DNA from: JBEGHD01 sp049334165
GTDB taxonomy: Bacteria > Bacteroidota > Bacteroidia > Flavobacteriales_D > Sanyastnellaceae
Length of the DNA stretch: 64,000 nucleotides
Assembly: GCA_049334165.1 (NCBI GenBank)
Contig: JBEGHD010000001.1
Reading direction: 5' to 3' (one strand)
Shown: piece after piece, positions 57,844-64,000 of the stretch
Layout of the letters: each line of letters begins with the position of its first letter
Numbering within the stretch: position 1 is the stretch's first letter
Notes under the pieces: generated by a model
Databases searched by the model: none
The model's input: only the letters and a program-made list of their open reading frames with translations
Told to the model about the DNA's origin: nothing
Program-made: the position numbers and the translations under genes

Positions 57844-58548
57844 TTAGTGTTTGGTGTCGATGATGGCCACCCAGCGAAACGCCCAGCGCCATTTCAATTT
57901 AAAGTTTTTGAGATCTGCTTTGTTCAGCAGCCTGTTCCAATCCTTTTTGGTGAAACTCTTTTTTACACTCAACTTCCCATCGTGGCGGCTGATGTGAGAA
58001 AATCGAAAAATACGAGAAGTCAGTCGAAAAAGCTGATACGGAATCCAGTTTCGCTGCAAATCGTTGATGACAATGAATCGCGAGTTTTCGGCAGCCCTTT
58101 GCAGCAGCTCCACAATCTGATCATCGCTAAAATGATGCAGCACCAGATTGAAAAGAACGATATCGAAATTTTCTTCGGGCCAATTTTCAAAAAGATCGGC
58201 ACACACAAAATGAATGTTATCGAACGCTGCATTTTCCTTTTTGGCAAACTCCACGGCCGTTGAGTTGGCATCAAGCCCCACAAGTTCAAGTTTGCGGTTC
58301 TTAAAAATGGGGGTTTTGGCCAGGGCAGCCAGCGTATCGCCTCCTCCACAACCCAGGTCGGCAATTCTCCAGTTTGATTTTGGGTCATCGCTGAGAATTT
58401 CCCTCACCGCACTAATGGCAATTTGATGTCCACCGAGCAGGCGATTTACTTTTCCGAGCTCGCGAAGATTTTCTGTCAGATCATTCCCAGTCAGCTCCAA
58501 ATCGTCCAGTATTTCAGGCTCTCGCGAACGTTCTCTAATCTTTAGCAT
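57844..58548 (-). CDS. SAM-dependent class I methyltransferase (cluster tailoring enzyme)
   Basis: A 234-residue soluble methyltransferase with motif I IADLGCGGGDTLAALAK, the acidic end VGLDANSTA, and DIVLFNLVLHHFSDDQIVEL. It lies 2 bp after the FAD monooxygenase stop and 6 bp before the type III PKS, so it is certainly part of that transcript. Probable role: O- or C-methylation of the aromatic or pyrone ring. It differs from the membrane-bound isoprenylcysteine-type methyltransferase found in the Streptomyces srs operon, so the chemistry may be parallel rather than homologous. Confidence 0.87.
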   Translation of the reverse strand: MLKIRERSREPEILDDLELTGNDLTENLRELGKVNRLLGGHQIAISAVREILSDDPKSNWRIADLGCGGGDTLAALAKTPIFKNRKLELVGLDANSTAVEFAKKENAAFDNIHFVCADLFENWPEENFDIVLFNLVLHHFSDDQIVELLQRAAENSRFIVINDLQRNWIPYQLFRLTSRIFRFSHISRHDGKLSVKKSFTKKDWNRLLNKADLKNFKLKWRWAFRWVAIIDTKH

Positions 58549-58550
58549 TG

Positions 58551-59675
58551 TTATTCTACTGGTTTTCCGTGGGCCATTTTGGAAGCTCGCCCCAGCAATG
58601 GCGGAAATGTGCGCATTAAGCCAAGAGCCGCTCCGGTCAATCGCGGCTTGCCGAAAAGCTTACTCGCCTTGCGGCCAAAATAAAGCCTCGAGCCAAATTC
58701 ATTTTTCCACGCTTTGCCGTAGCTTTTTTCCATCTCTTCTCTGGAGCAATTGCCGCTCAAAAATTGGTGAATTGCATCAGAACAAATCTGTGCGCTGTGA
58801 ATGGCCATGGCCATGCCGTTTCCGCAAAAAGGATGAATCAAACCGGCCGAGTCGCCACTCATCATCACGTGATCTTCGACAACCGGCTTTGGGTCAAAGT
58901 TGATCTGGCTGATCACAAGGGGTGACTTAAAAATCGGACTTGAATTCTCGAAGAAACTCTTGAGGTGAGGATTTTGAGCGAGGTGGTTCATCTCCATTTC
59001 CTCTATTCCAGAATATTTTTCCAAAACTTGCTGATCTACCAGGTAGCAGAGGTTCACCGCTCCGGTTTCCACTTTTGACAGCCCGCAGTAGCCACCATTA
59101 AAGTTGTGCAGCTGAACCAGATTTTCCTGAAAGTCTGACTCGTAGTGGCACTTCACACCAACGTAGGAAGTTCGCTTTTGCATAAAACTCCTGTCCAGTT
59201 CCTTGTCGAGATTGCTGCGCTTGCCAAAAGCTCCAATCACAACCTGCGCTTTCACTTCCACTCCGCTTCTTGTCTTCAGGAAAAAGTGATCTGCATCGAA
59301 AGCCAGTTGTTTCACTCGCTCGTTGATCAAAACTTCAGCTCCCGACTTTTGGGCAACATCGGCCAGATGATCATCAAAAGCAAAACGGCTGATTCCGAAT
59401 CCAGCGAGGTCTAGCTCCGATCCGACAACTTTGCCCGAAAGGTCGCTGATCTCGAGTCGATCAATTTCAGCGACATTTAAATCAGTCGGAAAAGCTCCGA
59501 GTCGATTGAGATAAGGCCTAATCTCGTTGCTCACAAATTCACCGCAAACTTTGTGTTTGGGAAATTTGTCTTTTTCGAAAAGCACCACCGAGTAGCCCCG
59601 TTGCGAGAGGTCAATCGCGTTCACCAACCCGGCCAGCCCGCCACCGATGATCGCTATTTGATAATGACTTTTCAT
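58551..59675 (-). CDS. FAD-dependent monooxygenase/geranylgeranyl-reductase-like flavoprotein
   Basis: A 374-residue group A flavoprotein. It has the FAD motif IAIIGGGLAGLVNAIDL (glycines 11, 12, 13 and 16), an early KDKFPKHKVCGEFVS block typical of geranylgeranyl-reductase/halogenase relatives, and MMSGDSAGLIHPFCGNGMAMAI, the second FAD-binding motif. It is the first gene of the type III PKS transcript. Likely role: ring hydroxylation, giving a quinol or quinone. Reduction or halogenation is possible; the halogenase WxWxIP motif was not seen. Confidence 0.85.
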   Translation of the reverse strand: MKSHYQIAIIGGGLAGLVNAIDLSQRGYSVVLFEKDKFPKHKVCGEFVSNEIRPYLNRLGAFPTDLNVAEIDRLEISDLSGKVVGSELDLAGFGISRFAFDDHLADVAQKSGAEVLINERVKQLAFDADHFFLKTRSGVEVKAQVVIGAFGKRSNLDKELDRSFMQKRTSYVGVKCHYESDFQENLVQLHNFNGGYCGLSKVETGAVNLCYLVDQQVLEKYSGIEEMEMNHLAQNPHLKSFFENSSPIFKSPLVISQINFDPKPVVEDHVMMSGDSAGLIHPFCGNGMAMAIHSAQICSDAIHQFLSGNCSREEMEKSYGKAWKNEFGSRLYFGRKASKLFGKPRLTGAALGLMRTFPPLLGRASKMAHGKPVE

Positions 59676-59740
59676 CTGTGGCTTCAGGGCGGTGAGTGGT
59701 TTTAATCTTTGGGTTCAAGTGCTTTTCGCAGCTCAGGAAA

Positions 59741-60532
59741 TTATTCCAAAACTATCACTGCTGCGGGGTCAAGCACCTCAAAGGTAAACGATTCGGTGAA
59801 GTACAAATTCACATTTTTCACTTCGTGGTAGTCGTAGCCGACAGACAAGTCTCGACCGAGGGTCAACCTGAAGTCGCCTCCGCGCTGCGACACCAAAAAG
59901 GCATCTTTGATGTGATGGGAGAAAATGATTTTACCACCCAGCAATTTTTCAACTTGTTTTTTCAACGGATAGCCGGAATCAATGTCGCTGGCCAGTTTTT
60001 GCCATTTGTCTTTATCAACTACCAGCGAATAAGGACCTTCCACTCCGGCTTTCTTAAACATGCTCAGCCCTTGCGCAATCGTCTGGAGCAGTTCTGAATT
60101 CTCGCCAAACTTCAACTTCTCGTGTTCACTAGCATCTTTCAAACCTTTAATCCCGGCCTTGTTCATACCGTAGTAAATCGCTTTCTCTTCAAATTCAGCA
60201 ATGGCGTTAGCCGCGTCTTCCAGGTTGTCGAGTTCCACGTCTTCATTTCCGCGCTCAGCATTGTCAAGCTCCCACACGTTGAGTTTAAAACTCACTCGCG
60301 GTTCCACCAGCGGCTGCACTTCGTGAATTCCGTACTGTAAACTTCCCTTTTGTCCTTTAGGGATTTCCAATCGGCCTTTGCTCACCGATCCGTAGTCCCA
60401 ACCTTTGGGTCCGTCCACGTCCACAAACTTCCGCGCAGAAAGCACCGAGCTAAAAATCTCAACTGATTGTTCATCTATTTCGTCCCAGGCCTTGTCGGCA
60501 ATGGGCGCCAAACTTCTTCTCAATAAATCCAT
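59741..60532 (-). CDS. Encapsulin shell protein (family 1)
   Basis: The 263-residue HK97-fold protein assembles into an icosahedral protein compartment. Its start MDLLRRSLAPIADKAWDEID, ARKFVDVDGPKGWDY, FKLNVWELDNAERG, FEEKAIYYGMNKAGIKGL and the end LFITE-like YFTESFTFEVLDPAAVIVLE align block by block with the Thermotoga maritima encapsulin, which has nearly the same length. It lies directly downstream of the cargo gene (21-bp gap), and 65 bp upstream of the flavoprotein that heads the type III PKS operon, on the same strand. Confidence 0.95.
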   Translation of the reverse strand: MDLLRRSLAPIADKAWDEIDEQSVEIFSSVLSARKFVDVDGPKGWDYGSVSKGRLEIPKGQKGSLQYGIHEVQPLVEPRVSFKLNVWELDNAERGNEDVELDNLEDAANAIAEFEEKAIYYGMNKAGIKGLKDASEHEKLKFGENSELLQTIAQGLSMFKKAGVEGPYSLVVDKDKWQKLASDIDSGYPLKKQVEKLLGGKIIFSHHIKDAFLVSQRGGDFRLTLGRDLSVGYDYHEVKNVNLYFTESFTFEVLDPAAVIVLE

Positions 60533-60553
60533 TTCTGTAGTCTCCTTTTGTTT

Positions 60554-60913
60554 TTAGTGATCAATTTTTCCAATTCCGAGTCCCTTGTCAGCACCACCTT
60601 TTTTACCAGACGATTTTCCTGTAGCCTCTTTTTCAGCTTTCAGAATGTCGCCCTCGCTAAACAGGTAGGTGCGCAATTGCTCGTCCCATCCAGGCTGATT
60701 TCTCCTCAACCACTCCAGGGTCATGCAAGCGTGTTCCATCTCCTCGTTGCGGTTGTGCTCCAGTATTTTTCGAAGTTGTTCGTCCTCGCAAGGATCGATG
60801 CGCTGCTGATACCAGTCAATCGCCTCAACCTCTTCTTGCAAGGTGTTAAGAGCGCGTCTGTATTCGCGCGTTTCTTTGCTGAGCTCTTCAGCCGGTTCGT
60901 GAAATTCTGACAT
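60554..60913 (-). CDS. Encapsulated ferritin-like protein (EncFtn cargo)
   Basis: A 119-residue two-helix half-ferritin that dimerises to form a ferroxidase site inside an encapsulin. Metal and second-shell residues are placed as in Rhodospirillum EncFtn: Glu28, Trp34-Tyr35 (EAIDWYQQRID), Glu58 and His61 (HNRNEEMEHA). After a Gly/Lys-rich linker it ends DKGLGIGKIDH, a cargo-loading peptide of the LxVGxL type with Ile and Lys at variable positions. The ATG at 60913 is preferred; an upstream frame adds 22 residues. It is first in a two-gene operon with the shell. Confidence 0.93.
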   Translation of the reverse strand: MSEFHEPAEELSKETREYRRALNTLQEEVEAIDWYQQRIDPCEDEQLRKILEHNRNEEMEHACMTLEWLRRNQPGWDEQLRTYLFSEGDILKAEKEATGKSSGKKGGADKGLGIGKIDH

Positions 60914-61019
60914 GTCTTTTTTGTTTTGGGTTTCAAATAAAAAATCAACGACCACCGACCCGAAAAGATCGACAGCCATTGATTTAACAACAAGAGAATC
61001 GTAAGATGTTCAAATTTTT

Positions 61020-61111
61020 GGGCGCCCACCGCTCAATCGCGGTGCCGGGCTTTCCGCTATATCTTGCCCTCAGCCGGGCAAGGATGCCGCGTCAATCCCT
61101 GGCGCGGGGCG
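61020..61111 (+). repeat. Dispersed repeat with two variable hairpins (GGGCTTTCCGCTATATCTT type)
   Basis: Fixed blocks GGGC, GGGCTTTCCGCTATATCTT, AAGGATGCCGC and TCAATCCCT are separated by two palindromic inserts: CACCGC-tcaatc-GCGGTG (61027-61044) and TTGCCC-tcagcc-GGGCAA (61064-61081). I recall repeats of this plan from other Flavobacteriia; only one copy occurs in this window. It lies between divergently placed parts of two leftward transcripts. Confidence 0.6.
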
Positions 61112-61134
61112 TAGTAAAGACACTGCGATTAAGG

Positions 61135-62706
61135 CTACTTGAAAGTTACCTTGCCAACTTTCTGCTTATTTCCGTCAAGGGTATACATAAACAGATGACC
61201 GCCATCACGAGATGCCTCAGAAAATCCTGGCACCAGAAGTTGTCCTGTTTCGTCATTGTTACTCAGTAATTCCGAACTCACATTTCCCGATTCATCCACA
61301 ATTGTCCACGCTGTAAAGTTGGTTTTGAGGGTCGATCGACCCATTCCTTTTTGCTCTTCTTCAGAATAGAAAAACTCACCCGCTACATTGTAGAAAAGAT
61401 GGATCTGTCCATTCTTAAATACAGGGTACGTATAAGCCTCATGGAAGTCAGGACTCCGGCTCTCGAGCTCTTGCTTTTTATCAACCATAGAAATCCACTG
61501 AATCTCACCTTCCGAGCTCGCTGACACCGTGATTATGTCCATGGTTTTCATGAAGTATTTAGTGTCTGATTCACTGTCAAAATACTGTTCAGCAACAAAT
61601 TGGAAACCATTTGTACTTGCATTCAAACCTCTCAACTCCATTTCTATTTCTGGTCTATACCTGGATTCCGCACCGAGTAAACCTTTTCGAACCATGCTTT
61701 TAGCAATAACACCACTTGCGAACTCGTCCGCACTTGACCCTGTAATTCTCATACTGTTCGGGTCAACACTAAAAACAAATGCACCATCAGTCGTAACATC
61801 CTCGTCAGACGTGATGTTGTTGCTAAAGATGCCTCCGACAAGCAGGTTATCTGATGATGCAAAAGCATAATCCGATATCAAAACACGTCTATTCTCTAAA
61901 TCAAGATTGAGATACTTTTCTGTACCCTCAGAAATTGAATATTTATAAAGTAGCAGCCGGTCCATTTTTGGCTTTTCTCCGAGAGAACGGCTTTCAAGAC
62001 CCGGTTCCTTTTTGTTCTCACTGATCAATTGAATAAAAAGATCCCCTGACCCAGTCGCTCTGGGGACAAAATGAATCGGGTTGTAGAAAGAAGTCCATTT
62101 CATAATCGGCTCAATATCATAATCCTCAAGCTCGAGTACAATTTCTTTTTCATGCTGCAGATTCATTTCCAAATCGAAAAGCTTGTAGTCCACTTGCATG
62201 CCATACTTATTGTTTAAAATAGCGATTTTAGACTCATCCTCTGAAAAGAGGACTTCAAAGGAACCTCTATAATATTTGTCCGGCAGCCTCTCTTTCGTTG
62301 ACCAAAATACTTTTGGTGAAGCTGTAACCCTGAAAGACTTAATGTCGATTTTTAGAAACGCAAGTTTATCAGACTTTTCAATCTCCGAGTCGTCTTTCAA
62401 AAAGACAAATAATTCATCTCCTACAACAAGTAGTTTGACAAACTCTGCTTCACCTTCAGCAAATTTGCCAGAAACTTCGATCGTACCTGCGAGATTCATA
62501 TTCCCGTCAAACTTTTCTACTGTAATATCTCTTCCCGCTTTGACAATGAAAAAATCACTATTTGCTACAATGGTTTGCTCAACCTCCTGCTTGCGTGAGT
62601 TCTTAACCTCCTCGCTCCACTGAATTTCTGCTTTCTCGGTAAGATCCTGGGCTGTGAGTGAAATAGAAATAAAGGCTGACATTAGTCCAATGAATAGTTT
62701 GCGCAT
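61135..62706 (-). CDS. Secreted protein of unknown function
   Basis: The 523-residue precursor has a signal peptide (MRKLFIGLMSAFISISLTAQ). The remainder is rich in short strands with repeated hydrophobic-acidic patterns (SDFFIVKAGRDITVEKFDGN, DELFVFLKDDSEIEK, ESKIAILNNKYGMQVDYKLFD, YTYPVFKNGQIHLFYNVAGE), suggesting a six- or seven-bladed propeller, but no named domain is recognised. There is no T9SS sorting domain at the C-terminus (ending GGHLFMYTLDGNKQKVGKVTFK), so it may be periplasmic. It is transcribed alone. Base composition is slightly more AT-rich than the neighbours. Confidence 0.7.
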   Translation of the reverse strand: MRKLFIGLMSAFISISLTAQDLTEKAEIQWSEEVKNSRKQEVEQTIVANSDFFIVKAGRDITVEKFDGNMNLAGTIEVSGKFAEGEAEFVKLLVVGDELFVFLKDDSEIEKSDKLAFLKIDIKSFRVTASPKVFWSTKERLPDKYYRGSFEVLFSEDESKIAILNNKYGMQVDYKLFDLEMNLQHEKEIVLELEDYDIEPIMKWTSFYNPIHFVPRATGSGDLFIQLISENKKEPGLESRSLGEKPKMDRLLLYKYSISEGTEKYLNLDLENRRVLISDYAFASSDNLLVGGIFSNNITSDEDVTTDGAFVFSVDPNSMRITGSSADEFASGVIAKSMVRKGLLGAESRYRPEIEMELRGLNASTNGFQFVAEQYFDSESDTKYFMKTMDIITVSASSEGEIQWISMVDKKQELESRSPDFHEAYTYPVFKNGQIHLFYNVAGEFFYSEEEQKGMGRSTLKTNFTAWTIVDESGNVSSELLSNNDETGQLLVPGFSEASRDGGHLFMYTLDGNKQKVGKVTFK

Positions 62707-62921
62707 AGCTCAATATTTTGGTTAGAATTCTGCAAGGAAAGAATATTTGATCAGTTTCTCAACTTTAACTCCTGATAGCGAGAGTTAGGAAAATGATTCA
62801 GATCATCAGTTTCTAAAAAAGACATGACAAAGATCAGTTCTAAACAACACCTCTATGACATTCTCGTGACAAAATGGAGACATTCGGTTTCGATCTTTGT
62901 CAACGTTGAAAAAAGAACTGC

Positions 62922-64000
62922 GTGGAAGAGCTAAAAGTAATTGCATTAACCCATAAAAACCTCAGCCTCGAAGACATTGGCAAGTTTCACCTTGCCGATG
63001 ACGAACGCGAATCGAGACTGCAGGAAATCAAAGAAAAATTCGGATTTGACGAATTGATGTTTCTCAGCACGTGCAATCGTGTGGAGATCGTCCTTTCGGT
63101 AAACCGTTTTTACTGCATGGGCCAGGCAAGAGAATTGCTTCAGGAACTCTCCAGCGATGTGCATCCAGATTTTCTTCAGCGCATCGTGCACAAAGTTGAG
63201 CTCTTCTCGGGTCGTGCTGCGCTCGAGCACCTCATCAAAGTAGCTTCATCGCTCGACTCGATGGTGATTGGCGAACGCGAAATCATCACGCAGGTGCGCA
63301 AAGCATTTGAAGAAAGCCGTCAGTTCGGAATTTCAGGCGACCTCTGCAGATTGGTGATCAAGCAAACCATCGCTTCGGCAAAAAGAATTTACACCGACAC
63401 GCACATCGCTCGCAAACCGGTTTCTGTGGTTTCGCTGGCCTGGCAACGAATTCTTTCCAAAAAACTCCCGAAAGACTCCAGAGTGCTGTTGATCGGTGCC
63501 GGACAGATCATCCGCAACATGAGCCGCTTTTTGCAAAAAGGGAAGTTCGAAAACGTGACTGTTGCCAACCGCACCCTCCACAGGGCTGAATCAATTGCCG
63601 ACCTTTTCGAAAACGGCAAAGCCATTTCTCTCGAAGATCTTTCGACCTACGAAGGCGGCTTCGATTTGATGATCACCTGCACCGGTTCTGACGAAGCAGT
63701 GATCACAGAAAAAATCTACGATCAGCTCACCAAAGGTGAAGACACACACAAAATCATTTTCGACCTGGCTCTTCCGGCCGATGTGGATCCTACTCTGACC
63801 AACATCCACGACATCGACTACACCGGCATGCCGCAGCTCAAAACTGTAGCCGACAAAAACATCGCTGAGCGATCCAAAGAAGTTGAGCGCTGCGAAAGAC
63901 TGGTTCAGGAAGGCATGGCCGAGTTCGACAAAATGCACGAGCAGCGTCAGATTGAGATCGCTATGCGCGATATCCCCAGAGCGATCAAAGAAATTCGCGA
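62922..64000 (+). CDS. hemA: Glutamyl-tRNA reductase, truncated by the window end
   Basis: HemA reduces glutamyl-tRNA(Glu) to glutamate-1-semialdehyde, the first committed step of the C5 route to haem. The frame is open to the last base; 359 codons are visible, perhaps 50-60 short of full length. Motifs: LMFLSTCNRVEIV with the catalytic Cys, SSLDSMVIGEREIITQVRKAF, VLLIGAGQIIRNMSRFL (NADPH-binding) and ITCTGSDEAVI. The GTG at 62922 is the only usable start, since an in-frame TGA lies at 62907-62909. It pairs functionally with hemH at 25 kb. Confidence 0.94.
   Translation, partial: MEELKVIALTHKNLSLEDIGKFHLADDERESRLQEIKEKFGFDELMFLSTCNRVEIVLSVNRFYCMGQARELLQELSSDVHPDFLQRIVHKVELFSGRAALEHLIKVASSLDSMVIGEREIITQVRKAFEESRQFGISGDLCRLVIKQTIASAKRIYTDTHIARKPVSVVSLAWQRILSKKLPKDSRVLLIGAGQIIRNMSRFLQKGKFENVTVANRTLHRAESIADLFENGKAISLEDLSTYEGGFDLMITCTGSDEAVITEKIYDQLTKGEDTHKIIFDLALPADVDPTLTNIHDIDYTGMPQLKTVADKNIAERSKEVERCERLVQEGMAEFDKMHEQRQIEIAMRDIPRAIKEIR

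Noticed and set aside
52181..60913. The whole 52-61 kb region as one mobile genomic island
   Set aside because: No integrase, flanking tRNA, direct-repeat boundaries or clear composition shift were seen; housekeeping genes (tilS, hemA) flank it closely.
1..64000. CRISPR arrays, tRNA or rRNA genes, insertion sequences, integrases, prophage genes
   Set aside because: No regularly spaced identical repeats, cloverleaf-like CCA-ended segments, rRNA-like blocks or transposase motifs were recognised. The repeats present are isolated palindromic elements.

Overview
The window looks like chromosomal DNA of a marine-type Bacteroidota, probably class Flavobacteriia or a close Cryomorphaceae/Schleiferiaceae-like lineage. 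This rests on: type IX secretion (T9SS) C-terminal sorting domains at 38.3 kb and 52.0 kb; a TPR/histidine kinase/receiver/AraC hybrid regulator; a DUF6089 barrel in a nadK-uppS-bamA-ompH block; a long SecA; and promoter boxes of the form TAnnTTTG with weak Shine-Dalgarno sequences. No rRNA, tRNA, transposase, prophage or CRISPR array was seen. Gene density is high. The accessory content is a compact biosynthetic block at the right and several families of palindromic intergenic repeats.

Layout. 0-8.9 kb: a partial GbsR/MarR regulator, the hybrid sensor regulator, kbl with a coupled FAD oxidoreductase, a di-haem peroxidase lipoprotein, and pdxJ with an alpha/beta hydrolase. 9.0-18.5 kb: an envelope block on the + strand (CBS protein, D15-like barrel, nadK, DUF6089, uppS, bamA, two ompH/skp paralogues, murI). 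18.5-27.3 kb, - strand: M23 peptidase, gamma-carbonic-anhydrase-like protein, secA, pabB, hemH, lpdA. 27.6-36.6 kb, + strand: RND/MMPL exporter, rmlA, prenyl synthase, a small unknown, sucA, sucB. 36.8-44.7 kb: T9SS cargo, gdhA, a small membrane protein with cytochrome c, hflX, rbfA, a methyltransferase, a two-domain universal stress protein. 44.7-47.9 kb, - strand: a YfiR-TPR-SpoIIE/HAMP signalling operon. 48.4-52.9 kb: ferritin, tilS, a vanadium-haloperoxidase-like T9SS cargo, a DUF3667 membrane protein. 52.9-59.7 kb, - strand: FAD monooxygenase, methyltransferase, type III polyketide synthase, FabI-like reductase, FabZ-like dehydratase, ketosynthase, acyl carrier protein, phosphopantetheinyl transferase. 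59.7-60.9 kb: encapsulin shell and encapsulated-ferritin cargo. 61.1-64 kb: an unknown secreted protein and a truncated hemA.

How the genes work together. The most striking unit is 52.9-59.7 kb. It appears to combine a dedicated acyl-carrier-protein chain-building set with a type III PKS and two tailoring enzymes, which is the logic of phenolic lipid (alkylresorcinol, alkylpyrone or quinone) synthesis. The adjacent encapsulin/EncFtn pair is a self-contained iron-storage compartment. sucA, sucB and lpdA supply the whole 2-oxoglutarate dehydrogenase complex from two nearby opposed transcripts.

Non-coding structure is rich. It includes two same-length 90-nt repeats, a 131-nt palindrome whose arm contains the secA stop codon, a second palindrome of about 120 nt at 38.4 kb, nested-hairpin terminators, a possible antisense-strand small RNA at 43.5 kb, and three convergent gene pairs that overlap by exactly four bases (CTAG or CTAA).
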